A stretch of 64,000 bases of DNA from Autumnicola patrickiae (GTDB taxonomy: Bacteria > Bacteroidota > Bacteroidia > Flavobacteriales > Flavobacteriaceae). The notes under the pieces were generated by a model, which made no database searches, had not been told where the DNA came from, and worked only from the letters and a program-made list of their open reading frames with translations. The position numbers and the translations under genes were made by a program. Shown in pieces: positions 8,845-17,857 of the stretch. How positions within the stretch are numbered: position 1 is the stretch's first letter; every line of letters starts with the position of its first letter. The DNA is taken from the NCBI RefSeq assembly GCF_031846525.1, contig NZ_JAVRHM010000009.1, positions 113,556-177,555 of the forward strand, written 5' to 3'.

Positions 8845-9381
8845 TCAAGACTTTTTTAACCTTGAAAGTGTTTCCGGAGTCATTCTTAAGTACGACGCGA
8901 TGTAGCGGTTCGGAATTTCCTGAAATAGTTGCGGACTTGTTTGCAGGACTCTTTGATATCTTTCGGAAGGGGAGGAGGTAAGTAAGTCTCTTTCCCTTTC
9001 CATTTGCTGAAAAACTAATTGTTCTAAAATTACGTGCCACAGTTTCAGGTTTTCTTTATTGCTGAAGATAAAGTCCATAAACTTCTTCTTTCCAATTACC
9101 TTTAGTTGTGACTTTTTCAGTGCCTGAATGTAAAGATCAGAAGGCTGCTGGCTAATATAACTGTCCAGTGCAGCCACAAAATTGTATTTATAAGCAAACC
9201 TGATGGTAAGCTCCTCTTCCTTATCTACCACGAAAATCCTTAGGCTGCCTTCTTTTACAAAATAGATATTAGTGTCTATACTTCCTGCTACTTTAATATA
9301 TTCGTTGCGAAGAGGTTTGAAATCCCGCTCCCAGAGGTCTAGCTCTTCTATTTTTTGCTGAAGTTGATGTAGAGGGTTCAT
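8845..9381 (-). CDS. Crp/Fnr family transcriptional regulator
   Basis: A 178-residue regulator with an N-terminal cyclic-nucleotide-binding-like beta barrel (about 20-115; IYFVKEGSLRIFVVDKEEELTIRFAYKYNF) and a short C-terminal winged helix (about 140-178; IPNRYIASYLRMTPETLSRLKK). Residues that contact cAMP in CRP are not conserved, as is usual in this Bacteroidota subgroup, so its ligand is unknown. It is upstream of, and probably cotranscribed with, the DinB-fold gene. It may regulate that gene or distant targets. Confidence 0.88.
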   Translation of the reverse strand: MNPLHQLQQKIEELDLWERDFKPLRNEYIKVAGSIDTNIYFVKEGSLRIFVVDKEEELTIRFAYKYNFVAALDSYISQQPSDLYIQALKKSQLKVIGKKKFMDFIFSNKENLKLWHVILEQLVFQQMERERDLLTSSPSERYQRVLQTSPQLFQEIPNRYIASYLRMTPETLSRLKKS

Positions 9382-9900
9382 AATTTCAAATGTTTTTCTA
9401 ATTTATTCAATAGCAGTAAATAAGCAATAGATAATGAATAGCCGAAGTTTAGACCTTTAGTTTTCCACAAAACAGGTTTTCCTATCATAGTTGTTTCATC
9501 CTAAGATTTCAACAATATTTAAAACTTTTACTACAGCTGCTAAAATCAGAGTAGCGAGACTAATTTGATATTCGGAAATATCACAATAAAGTGCTGGAAA
9601 TCGGAACGGTGCCTTTGCAGTTGCTGGAAGACAAATTGACCGGTGGATTGAGGAAGTGAAGAATAGCAAGAGCTAGAAAATAATAGATATCAAAAATGCC
9701 CTTTTTGGAGAATATTGCAGGAAGGGCTTTTTTGATTTAGAATGAATTTGAACTCCGAAATCTATTCCTGTTTTCCTTGGAGAAAAAGCGAAAGTAGAGC
9801 TAAAAATGAATTTAAAGAAGAATTTTTTTATCATGTGCTAAAAACTCTTAACTTGGTTATCCACTAATTTTGTATTGTGAATTACGTGCTTATAAAGAAT
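9382..9900. other. intergenic region
   Basis: No convincing gene. Around 9591-9677 a short open stretch (reading GNRNGAFAVAGRQIDRWIEE and ending at a TAG) may be the tail of a decayed gene, but it is too short to identify. Confidence 0.35.
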
Positions 9901-10143
9901 ATGGAACATTTTAAAGCTGAATCCTTTAAAGAAAATGGAGATTTCGTAGATTTTTTTATTCTCGTAGCCGGAGGTTGGGGTAAGAGCAGCAAAAGGATAA
10001 GTTATAGGCCACACTTCAAAGAGTTTCTGATTATCCACGAGATTGATGAAAGTTATCAGGAGCTGAATTCAGATGAAATTGGAGCTGAAACAAATCTTTT
10101 GGAAGCAATTTCTAAAAAAGCATTTTATAAAATAGACTGGTAA
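9901..10143 (+). CDS. hypothetical protein (about 80 aa)
   Basis: A small acidic protein beginning MEHFKAESFKENGDFVDFFI and containing FKEFLIIHEIDESYQELNS. An ATG 24 bases upstream is also possible. I do not recognise the family. It runs opposite to the helicase gene that ends at 10328. The reading frame is open and the composition looks protein-like, but no homology can be argued from sequence alone. Confidence 0.4.
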   Translation: MEHFKAESFKENGDFVDFFILVAGGWGKSSKRISYRPHFKEFLIIHEIDESYQELNSDEIGAETNLLEAISKKAFYKIDW

Positions 10144-10327
10144 AGGGGAAGGAATAAAGGTCTGATAATCATATCACGACTTTCATCAAATCAGTCAATG
10201 ATGCGGAAAAAGGTAAAGCCGCTTCACGTTCTTTTTTATATCTTTCGAGCTCAAATAAATTCAGGGTGCTACTTTGAATTTCTCTCCAATATCTGCACTA
10301 ATTAATCTAATTATTCTTCTGACATGC

Positions 10328-13300
10328 TTAACCAACAGCTAATTTTTGACTTTCTTTTAGAATGTAAGATGGCATTGGCTCATGAAGTCTCCACTCTACA
10401 CTCATAGGTTTCGCTCCTTTGGACTTTATAAATTCTGCTTCCCCCAAGAATGTGTAAGACATAGTAAATCCATATTCATCTACGTTCTGTTCTCTTACGA
10501 AAAGTAAAATTCTCTTTCCGATATTTTTGTGTTGTATGTAAGATTCTCCTTTTGGAGAATTTGGAGAAATGCTGTTTTGCGATTGCCAATGAAAAAGATT
10601 TTTGTTCACAGCATAATCTTCATACATAGTGGTGGGAGAATACTCTTTTTCAGTCTTTTTTAGCGTCACGAATAATGCCTCAACGTTTAGTTTTTTATTA
10701 AAAGCAGATCCTTCGCGATTGGACGATTTTTTGCTGAATGTGCTCATTCCTATTGCAGCTAAAATTTCTTCTCTGTTATATCTGCCGTGGAGTTTTAAGG
10801 GGAAAGGGAAGCGTAAATCTATATCTTTTTCAACAAATTCTATTTTTTCAATTTGATGAGCTGTGAATTCTTGCATTTCTTGAAGCATCACCTTGTTTTT
10901 CCTAAGTGATACAATACTCTCCTTAACATTTTTGAATCCTAATTTTGTTCCGGCTTCTTGCCATACATCATAATGGAACATGAGAAGCATAATCTCTTCC
11001 TCATTATTTAATAAATCGAGATCTGTATCTTCAGATATTACCTTCTGAATAAAGTGCAAATAACTTAATGAATTACATTGTATAAGCTTCTTCTGCATAC
11101 AAGTTGTTAGTTCTTTCTCTTGAGGCTCAGTAAAATCTGAAATAACTCCTGCATCTGCACATAATCTTTTCCAGCTTCCTTTCTTGTAAATTTGTTGAAG
11201 TTTGAGGTGATGGAATTCTAGAAAATTATTTAAGGTAAGCGGAAGTGTAGAATGATGTTTAAACTTCTGAATTTTAAGGAGGAGCTGAGGTCTCCTAAAT
11301 TCAGTTGCTTCCCTTATGTTTCTTAAGATTACTTCCTTGGCTTTTTTCTCCAGTACAATTGAACAGCCTAAAGGTAAATGGGGAAATTCATCTTCTATTT
11401 CTTTAATTATAGATGTATGAGATTTGCCTACAAGTGCTCTGAATTTATGCTCGAAATCGTACTCTGGACGGGCATTTCCAACAAAATCCAGGACAGTCAA
11501 GCAGTCTTTATTCTCTGCAAGTCTGAGGCCACGGCCTAATTGCTGTAGAAAGACAGTCAAGCTTTCTGTAGGTCTAAGAAAAAGAACAGTATCAATATTT
11601 GGAATATCTACTCCTTCATTGAAAATGTCTACTACAAAAAGATAATTTATTTCCTTTTTCAGGAGCTGACTTCTCAAAACTTCTCTGTTTGAACTATTGC
11701 TACTCACCAAATAATCAGCTTTTAGACCTGCTATTGTAAATTTTTCTGCCATATATTTTGCGTGATCTTGACTTACGCAAAATCCTAGAGCCTGTACATC
11801 ATCTATATCAGTTAAATATTCTTCACAGTTATGGATAATGTCGGAAACACGTCTGTCATTTTCAGTATAAAGTTTAGTAAGTTCTTTTATTTCGTACTTT
11901 CCATTTCTCCAATTAACATTGGACAGATCAATCGCATCAGATAGAGCAAAATATTGAAATGGGCTTAAGAGCTTCCGATTTAATGCTTCCGGTAATCTTA
12001 TCTCCGCAGCAATTTTGTTGTGAAAATCTTCTGCTATGTCTCCTCCGTCCATTCTTTCTGGTGTAGCTGTCAATCCTAAGAGAATTTTGGGATCAAATCT
12101 TTTGAGAATTGGTCGGTAGCTATCCGCTTTTATGTGATGCACTTCATCAACTATTATGTAGTCAAAGAAATCAGACGCCAGTTCAAGGTTTTTTAATCGA
12201 CTGTGTAAAGTCTGAACGGAAGCGAAAATTTGATTATATCTTTCAGGTTCATTTCCATCTACCCATAGTTCACCAAAATTAGAATTCCGTAAGACGTGCT
12301 GAAATGTTATTTGTGCCTGTTGTAAAATTTCTTTTCGATGAGCAACAAATAGAAAGTTTGAACTGGGATTTTTAGAATAAAATCTTTTAAAATCAAACGC
12401 TGAAATAACTGTTTTTCCTGTCCCAGTGGCTGCGACTAATAAATTTTTATGCCTGTTGTGCACCTCTCTCTCAGATTGCAGTTTGGATAAGATCTCCTCC
12501 TGGTATGGATATGGTTTTAGGTCGAAGAAGGTCGTGATTTGATTTGTGCCGTATGAACTTTGTCTTTTAAGAGCACTACTTAATTTTTCTCGATCCTTTC
12601 CCTTTTCATAAAATTCAAATTCTGGATCTTCCCAGTACGTCTCGAAGGTTTTTTGAAATTTATCAATAATATGTCCAATTTCCTGTGTAGTCACTTTTAA
12701 ATTCCATTCTAAACCATTTGTTAGAGCAGATCGAGAAAGATTCGATGAACCGATATAACCAGTATGAAAACCTGAGTTTCTTAAAAATAGATAAGCTTTT
12801 GCGTGCAGACGTTCGTGTTCAGAATTATAAGAAACTTTTATTTCGGTATTAGGTAAAGAGGACAGGTATTCAACGGCTTTCACGTCCGTGGCTCCCATAT
12901 AAGAAGTGGTGATAATCTTTAATTTTTTACCACTGTTTGTAAATTCCTCCAGCTCTTTTTTAAATATCCGAATTCCAGAATACTTTATAAACGAGACTAA
13001 CCAGTAAATTTCATCTGAAGAAAGAATTTCTTTTCTCAATTCACTTTCCAAAGAAATTCCAACATTGTTGCCAGTGAATAGTTCGCTTTGGCTTAAGCGA
13101 GTATAAGGTGTAATTTCTTTTAATCGCGCTTCTAAATTGGAAAACGGGAAATTTAATTTTGAAAAAACGGCTTGCAGTATTTTGCCTTCACTTTCTAATA
13201 GATTATCAGATAGTTCTACATTTTTGAGCTCTGAGACTAATAGTTGAATTATCTTATTGGAAAGCTCAATTTGTTTTAAAGGGCGATCTTTTTCCTTAAT

Positions 13301-13474
13301 CTCATTAAGAGCAAATTTAATTGTTTCAGCTAAGTAAAGACTTAGATATTGTGAAGCCTCTTCTTTGTCTAGTGTAGTTTCGCTGATGTGAAATTTTTCA
13401 GAATCAATGGATTCTAATTTATTTGCAACCAATTTATTTATTAGCTGTTCGTAAAGACCAGTTTCAAAATTCAT
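10328..13474 (-). CDS. PLD nuclease-SF2 helicase-DUF3427 protein
   Basis: A 1048-residue multidomain nucleic-acid enzyme. Order: helical N-terminus (1-130), phospholipase D-type phosphodiesterase domain with a HAKAYLF...GSSNLS motif (about 222-245), superfamily 2 helicase with Walker A AATGTGKT (about 347-354), DEVHH box (about 440), TATPER, and motif VI QQLGRGLR, then a long C-terminal region typical of DUF3427. The PLD part has a single H-x-K motif, so it would need to dimerise to be active. Its start overlaps the stop of the NUDIX gene by 4 bp, so the two are translationally coupled. The design suggests DNA processing in repair or anti-phage defence; which one is unproven. Confidence 0.9.
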   Translation of the reverse strand: MNFETGLYEQLINKLVANKLESIDSEKFHISETTLDKEEASQYLSLYLAETIKFALNEIKEKDRPLKQIELSNKIIQLLVSELKNVELSDNLLESEGKILQAVFSKLNFPFSNLEARLKEITPYTRLSQSELFTGNNVGISLESELRKEILSSDEIYWLVSFIKYSGIRIFKKELEEFTNSGKKLKIITTSYMGATDVKAVEYLSSLPNTEIKVSYNSEHERLHAKAYLFLRNSGFHTGYIGSSNLSRSALTNGLEWNLKVTTQEIGHIIDKFQKTFETYWEDPEFEFYEKGKDREKLSSALKRQSSYGTNQITTFFDLKPYPYQEEILSKLQSEREVHNRHKNLLVAATGTGKTVISAFDFKRFYSKNPSSNFLFVAHRKEILQQAQITFQHVLRNSNFGELWVDGNEPERYNQIFASVQTLHSRLKNLELASDFFDYIIVDEVHHIKADSYRPILKRFDPKILLGLTATPERMDGGDIAEDFHNKIAAEIRLPEALNRKLLSPFQYFALSDAIDLSNVNWRNGKYEIKELTKLYTENDRRVSDIIHNCEEYLTDIDDVQALGFCVSQDHAKYMAEKFTIAGLKADYLVSSNSSNREVLRSQLLKKEINYLFVVDIFNEGVDIPNIDTVLFLRPTESLTVFLQQLGRGLRLAENKDCLTVLDFVGNARPEYDFEHKFRALVGKSHTSIIKEIEDEFPHLPLGCSIVLEKKAKEVILRNIREATEFRRPQLLLKIQKFKHHSTLPLTLNNFLEFHHLKLQQIYKKGSWKRLCADAGVISDFTEPQEKELTTCMQKKLIQCNSLSYLHFIQKVISEDTDLDLLNNEEEIMLLMFHYDVWQEAGTKLGFKNVKESIVSLRKNKVMLQEMQEFTAHQIEKIEFVEKDIDLRFPFPLKLHGRYNREEILAAIGMSTFSKKSSNREGSAFNKKLNVEALFVTLKKTEKEYSPTTMYEDYAVNKNLFHWQSQNSISPNSPKGESYIQHKNIGKRILLFVREQNVDEYGFTMSYTFLGEAEFIKSKGAKPMSVEWRLHEPMPSYILKESQKLAVG

Positions 13475-13896
13475 TTGTAATTCTGTATATAATATTGAAC
13501 AATAGGAATGTCTGCTTCAGCCCAGTCGAATTGTATTAACTGAGATTTGGATGCCCATTCTATTTTCAGATGTTCTTTTAAATCAATTTCAAATGTTTGC
13601 AGGGAACAGCGAAATGGAATAAGTTCAATTATTTTATCATGTGAATATTGATGTTTATTGGAAGGAAGTTGTTCGGAAATTTTAATTTCCACACCTAACT
13701 CTTCAAGAATTTCCCTATGAATACATTCTCTAAGATTTTCATCTTTTTCTTTCTTGCCTCCTGGAAATTCCCACTTAAGAGGAAGATTCATTTTTTCGCT
13801 TCGTTGGGCGCAAAGAATCTTGTCGTTCTTCTCTATAATAGCACAGGTGACTTGAATTACTTTCAATGGGGAAAAGCTTTGTGCATAAAAATACAA
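13471..13896 (-). CDS. NUDIX hydrolase (MutT-like)
   Basis: A 141-residue NUDIX pyrophosphohydrolase, similar in length to MutT (8-oxo-dGTP diphosphatase). The NUDIX box is intact: G-x5-E-x7-REILEELGV with preceding GGKKEKDENLRECIH (about 46-68), providing the Mg2+-binding glutamates. The FPGG preceding the box and the CAIIEKNDKILCAQRS strand fit MutT. It could clean oxidised or modified nucleotides. It overlaps the helicase gene by 4 bp as the first gene of a two-gene operon. The first dozen residues are atypical, so a later non-ATG start is possible. Confidence 0.88.
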   Translation of the reverse strand: MYFYAQSFSPLKVIQVTCAIIEKNDKILCAQRSEKMNLPLKWEFPGGKKEKDENLRECIHREILEELGVEIKISEQLPSNKHQYSHDKIIELIPFRCSLQTFEIDLKEHLKIEWASKSQLIQFDWAEADIPIVQYYIQNYK

Positions 13897-14060
13897 GATT
13901 TAATGAGAATTAAGGTTTAATTTCTTCCAGCCTCCTCCTTAATTGGACAAATTCCATTTAACAGGAAACATTCCTTTTTAACTATTCTTTCCGCACTGGC
14001 CACAAATTTATTTTATAATTTTGGACTTATTCCTATTAGAGGGAAATAATCCAAATTGCA

Positions 14061-15281
14061 ATGAAGAAAAATAAATCAATCATCCACCTGGATCTGGATA
14101 GTTTTTTTGTTTCCGTAGAAAGAGTAAGGGATTCAAGGCTGGAAAACAGGCCGCTGATTGTGGGCGGAATGGGAGACCGGGGCGTGGTGGCCGCAGCCAG
14201 TTATGAAACCCGTAAATTTGGAGTGCATTCTGGTATGGCCATGAAAGTAGCCCGGCAGCTTTGTCCGCAGGCTGTAGTGATAAAAGGAGATTCTTCGGTT
14301 TATACCGCGCACTCCCATCTCGTAACCGAAATTATTAAAAACAGGGTGCCCGCTTTTGAAAAGGCGAGTATAGATGAGTTCTATGCAGATCTTAGCGGGA
14401 TGGATAAATTTTTCGGAATAAGGAAATTTGCTCACGAACTAAGGGAAACGATTATAAAAGAAACCCGGCTGCCAATTTCTTTCGGACTCTCACAAAACAA
14501 AATCGTTTCCAAAATCGCCACCGGGGAGGCAAAACCCAACAATGAACTTTATATTGACAATGGCGAAGAAAAGGCTTTCCTGGCGCCACTTTCTGCGGGT
14601 AAAATTCCTATGGTCGGGAATAAAACATTTCAGATTTTGATGAACCTGGGGATCAGGAAAATTGAAACTATCCAGCAAATGCCGGTGGAAATGCTGGAAA
14701 GTGTGCTGGGCAAAAATGGGCGTACCATCTGGAAAAGGGCGAATGGGATAGATGATGCGCCTATTGTTCCTTTTCACGAGCGAAAATCTATTTCGGCAGA
14801 GCGTACTTTTAACCGCGATACGATAGATATGGTGCAGCTAAATGCCACGCTGGTGGGAATGGCAGAGAATCTTGCCTATCAGCTGCGGCGCGGTAATAAA
14901 CTTACCTCGAGTATAAGTGTGAAAATCCGTTATTCAGATTTTCAGACGGTGAGTAAACAGGCTAAGATTCCGTATACCAGTGCAGATCATATCCTGATTC
15001 CGAAAATTGAAGAGCTTTTTAAGCAGCTTTATTCGCGCCGACTCCTGATTCGCCTTATCGGAATAAAATACACCGGACTCGTAGGCGGGCATTACCAGAT
15101 TAACCTGTTTGATGATTCTGAAGAAATGTTACGGCTCTATAATTCTATAGACAAAATTAGAAGCCGCTTTGGCGAACATAGCGTGGTAAGGGCTTCTACG
15201 CTTGGCGGTGCGAGTGTTGGCAGATCTGAAAATCCTTTTAACGGCGAGCCACCGGTAGTTCTTGCGCATAGACACTTTTAA
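14061..15281 (+). CDS. dinB: DNA polymerase IV (Y family)
   Basis: Error-prone translesion DNA polymerase of 406 residues. The palm motifs with catalytic carboxylates are present: HLDLDSFFVSVE (about 9-20) and SIDEFYADLSG (about 102-112). The finger/steric-gate segment and the SYETRKFGVHSGM motif follow the family, then helix-hairpin-helix (GNKTFQILMNLGIRKIETI) and the little-finger domain (residues about 240-345). The tail lacks a clear QLxLF beta-clamp motif, though INLFDDSEE about 352-360 may serve. Monocistronic. Likely damage-induced, but no LexA box was identified. Confidence 0.93.
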   Translation: MKKNKSIIHLDLDSFFVSVERVRDSRLENRPLIVGGMGDRGVVAAASYETRKFGVHSGMAMKVARQLCPQAVVIKGDSSVYTAHSHLVTEIIKNRVPAFEKASIDEFYADLSGMDKFFGIRKFAHELRETIIKETRLPISFGLSQNKIVSKIATGEAKPNNELYIDNGEEKAFLAPLSAGKIPMVGNKTFQILMNLGIRKIETIQQMPVEMLESVLGKNGRTIWKRANGIDDAPIVPFHERKSISAERTFNRDTIDMVQLNATLVGMAENLAYQLRRGNKLTSSISVKIRYSDFQTVSKQAKIPYTSADHILIPKIEELFKQLYSRRLLIRLIGIKYTGLVGGHYQINLFDDSEEMLRLYNSIDKIRSRFGEHSVVRASTLGGASVGRSENPFNGEPPVVLAHRHF

Positions 15282-15750
15282 ATGTTTAATGTTTAATGTT
15301 GAAGGTTTAAAAGCAAAAAGTCAAAAGAGCAAGTGAGTTAAGGAGGGGGGAAGTTATAGTAATAGGCTTTAAGCGTTAAGTTTGAAAAGGAGGAAAAAGA
15401 TAAAAAGCAGAAAATAGAGAATAGAGAAAAGAGGTTTCTTCAGGTCGAAAAGGGGCATTTTTGGAGGGTGGTTTATATTTTTTGCTAAACACTCCACAAC
15501 AGACAACTTACAACCGAATTCCGGCCTTAACTCAAAATAATCAAACTGAACTCCGAACCCTGAACTGAGAAAACCCACAACTTCCACTTTTTTAAACAGC
15601 TCTTCGACTCCGCTCTGGGGGACATCGAATTCCATACTTTCAAATTTGACTAAGACTGCCAACCCACAACTCACAACCAAATTCCGGCCTTAATTCAAAA
15701 TATAAAATTCAGCATTTAAAATAGTGAAAAAGCTTCGCTAATTTAGCCGT
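15282..15750. other. intergenic region with palindromic repeat remnants
   Basis: No gene is supported. A short tandem run (TTTAATG units) follows the polymerase stop at 15281-15303. A REP-like unit (TCTTCGACTCCGCTCTGGGG) lies near 15602. Two copies of CACAACTCACAACCAAATTCCGGCCTTAA-type sequence lie near 15507-15535 and 15664-15692, forming a direct repeat about 155 bp apart. Confidence 0.55.
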
Positions 15751-16500
15751 ATGAAGGCAAAAATTGATCATGGCTCTAAAACTTACAATATCGACCTGTC
15801 GAAGCCGCTGGATATTTCTATTGGTTTACGCGGAGACAGTAAAAATCCCGTTGCCTGGTATCTTTCGGCGCCGGAAATAAATCCGGTAAAAGAAGGAGAT
15901 TTTATTGGCAGGGTGAGTGAGGGAGCTTCGGTTAATTTCAATAATATCAGGTTTAATCCGCATGCGCATGGCACTCATACCGAATGCGTGGGGCATATCT
16001 CCCGGGAATTCCATAGCATTAATCAAACCCTGAAAAAATTCTTTTTCATTGCTAAATTAATTTCCGTAGAACCAGAGAAAAGAGGAGAGGATTCAATAAT
16101 TACTGAAGCGCAATTAAAGTCGAAAATTGCCAAAAACGAAGCCGAATCTTTAATTGTAAGAACGCTGCCAAATTACATCGAAAAGCGGAGCAGAAAATAT
16201 TCCAATACCAACTGGCCGTATCTGGAAGAAGCTGCGGCGCGGTATATAAGGGAATGCGGAGTGCAGCATTTGCTTATCGACCTGCCTTCTGTAGATAAAG
16301 AACGCGACGGCGGCAAATTGCTGGCGCATAAAGCCTTCTGGAATTATCCTAAAAATACGCGGGCGGAAGCTACAATCACCGAATTTATCTATGTTTCCAA
16401 CAATATTACAGACGGGGAATACCTGCTAAACCTGCAAATCGCTTCTTTTGAAAATGACGCTTCCCCGGCAAAACCGGTTTTATATAAAATTCAGCAATAA
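15751..16500 (+). CDS. cyclase family protein (kynurenine formamidase-like)
   Basis: A 249-residue metal-dependent hydrolase of the cyclase/KynB family. The metal-binding motif is HAHGTHTECVGH at 71-82: H73, H76, E78 (aspartate in most family members) and H82 as the candidate ligands. Later residues include LLIDLPSVDKERDGGKLLAHKAFW, the usual second active-site segment. It may hydrolyse an N-formyl or lactam-like amide; no tryptophan pathway genes are nearby, so the kynurenine role is not supported. First gene of a five-gene cluster; its TAA overlaps the next ATG (TAATG). Confidence 0.85.
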   Translation: MKAKIDHGSKTYNIDLSKPLDISIGLRGDSKNPVAWYLSAPEINPVKEGDFIGRVSEGASVNFNNIRFNPHAHGTHTECVGHISREFHSINQTLKKFFFIAKLISVEPEKRGEDSIITEAQLKSKIAKNEAESLIVRTLPNYIEKRSRKYSNTNWPYLEEAAARYIRECGVQHLLIDLPSVDKERDGGKLLAHKAFWNYPKNTRAEATITEFIYVSNNITDGEYLLNLQIASFENDASPAKPVLYKIQQ

Positions 16501-16850
16501 TGAAAATAACTTTACAACTTGAAGAAATGGCAATGCTCGCGCTGGGCATTTACGCCTTCAGCTTTCTGGGGCTTTCCTGGTGGTGGTTTTTTGCACTCTT
16601 ACTCGCGCCAGATATTGGAATGCTGGGTTACCTGGGAGGGAACAAATCCGGAGCTTTTGTTTACAATATTTTTCATCACAAAGGCCTGGCGATTTTGCTG
16701 TGGATCGTGGGTTTTGCTCTCCAAAACGTGATTTTACAATTAATAGGATTAATTTTGTTTTCACATTCGGCTTTTGATCGTATTTTAGGCTATGGCCTCA
16801 AGTACGAAAAAGGCTTTAAATTCACACATCTGGGAGAAATTGGTAATTAA
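16500..16850 (+). CDS. DUF4260-like small membrane protein
   Basis: A 116-residue protein with about three to four hydrophobic helices (residues about 10-40, 55-80 and 80-100) and conserved features of the DUF4260 family: LLAPDIGMLGYLGG, YNIFHHKGLAI and HSAFDRILGYGLKY. Inner membrane by prediction; biochemical role unknown. Its ATG overlaps the stop of the cyclase-family gene and it is followed 2 bp later by the DUF4230 gene, so it is part of an operon. Confidence 0.8.
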   Translation: MKITLQLEEMAMLALGIYAFSFLGLSWWWFFALLLAPDIGMLGYLGGNKSGAFVYNIFHHKGLAILLWIVGFALQNVILQLIGLILFSHSAFDRILGYGLKYEKGFKFTHLGEIGN

Positions 16851-16852
16851 TT

Positions 16853-17470
16853 ATGGAGCTTTTATTTATCGGGCTGGCCGTGGGTGCGGTGGTTGCTTAT
16901 TTTATTTTTGCGAAATTCAATACTAACCGTTCAAAGGAAAATACCAGCGAACAGTCGGTAGTGCTAATGGATAAAATCCGTAGCGTTTGCAAATTTATTA
17001 CGGTAGAAGGCGATTTCGCTGAAATTTACCATTACGAGAATCTAAAAGAAAGGTATGTAAGTCTTTTCCTCGGAAAAAAGAAAGCCATAATCCTGATTAA
17101 TGCCAAGGCGCATATTGGTTTCGATTTAAGTAAAATCAGCATGGAAAGTGATACGGAATCCAAACGGATTATTCTCACTAATTTTCCGCAACCGGAATTG
17201 CTTACCGTAGAAACAGATTTCAAGTATTACGACAAACGTGAAGGCTGGGCGAATCCTTTTACCACTTCAGATTTAACCGATATTAACCGCGATGCAAAGA
17301 GACATATTGTAGATAAAATTCCGGAAAGCGGACTATTTGAGCAGGCAAAAAAGGAGGCGCTGGGAACCATTCTGCTTATGGAAAAAATCGTGGAAACCAT
17401 TGGCTGGAAGCTGGACTACACGGCACTTACTTTAAAAGAAGCCGAAGAAAATAAGAAACTGAAATCGTAG
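16853..17470 (+). CDS. DUF4230-like membrane-anchored protein
   Basis: A 205-residue protein with an N-terminal membrane anchor (residues about 2-21, LLFIGLAVGAVVAYFIFAKF) and an extracytoplasmic or cytoplasmic alpha/beta domain resembling DUF4230 (CKFITVEGDFAEIYHYEN, KAHIGFDLSKI, and a helical C-terminal segment with AKKEALGTILLMEKIVETIGW). Function unknown; the fold is reminiscent of other anchored domains of unknown role. Middle gene of the 15751-19632 cluster, with a 2-bp gap upstream and 24 bp downstream. Confidence 0.78.
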   Translation: MELLFIGLAVGAVVAYFIFAKFNTNRSKENTSEQSVVLMDKIRSVCKFITVEGDFAEIYHYENLKERYVSLFLGKKKAIILINAKAHIGFDLSKISMESDTESKRIILTNFPQPELLTVETDFKYYDKREGWANPFTTSDLTDINRDAKRHIVDKIPESGLFEQAKKEALGTILLMEKIVETIGWKLDYTALTLKEAEENKKLKS

Positions 17471-17494
17471 GTTGCGCTCTTAAAACCTGGCAAT

Positions 17495-17857
17495 ATGAAC
17501 ATCGAAACCTTTAGAAATTACTGCCTCGCCAAGAAAGCGGCGACCGAAGAGCTTCCTTTTGGACCCGATAATCTTGTTTTTAAAGTTATGGGCAAGATGT
17601 TTGCACTCGCTTCGTTAAATGATGTTCCGTTGCGCATTAATCTAAAATGTGATCCCGAAAAAGCGATTGAGCTGCGGGAAGAGCATGAAGAAAGTATTTT
17701 ACCGGGCTATCATATGAATAAAAAGCACTGGAATACCTTAATTTTAGGCGGCAGGCTGAGTCCCGAAATGATTTTTAATTTAACCAATCATTCCTATAAA
17801 CTCGTCGTGGCGGGGCTAACCGGAAAACAAAGAAAAGAACTGGAGAATTTAGAATGA
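17495..17857 (+). CDS. MmcQ/YjbR family DNA-binding-like protein
   Basis: A 120-residue protein of the YjbR (CyaY-like fold) family. The N-terminus NIETFRNYCLAKKAATEELPFGPDNLVFKV and the LRINLKCDPEKAIELRE and YHMNKKHWNTLIL segments match the family well. Members have a double-wing fold and a proposed DNA-binding role, but the function is not established. The stop overlaps the start of the MutS-like gene by 4 bp (ATGA), indicating translational coupling with it. Confidence 0.88.
   Translation: MNIETFRNYCLAKKAATEELPFGPDNLVFKVMGKMFALASLNDVPLRINLKCDPEKAIELREEHEESILPGYHMNKKHWNTLILGGRLSPEMIFNLTNHSYKLVVAGLTGKQRKELENLE

Noticed and set aside
15369..15680. Reading frame of 103 codons on the minus strand
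   Set aside because: It runs through a REP-like unit and a direct repeat, has low-complexity ends and no start signal; likely chance.
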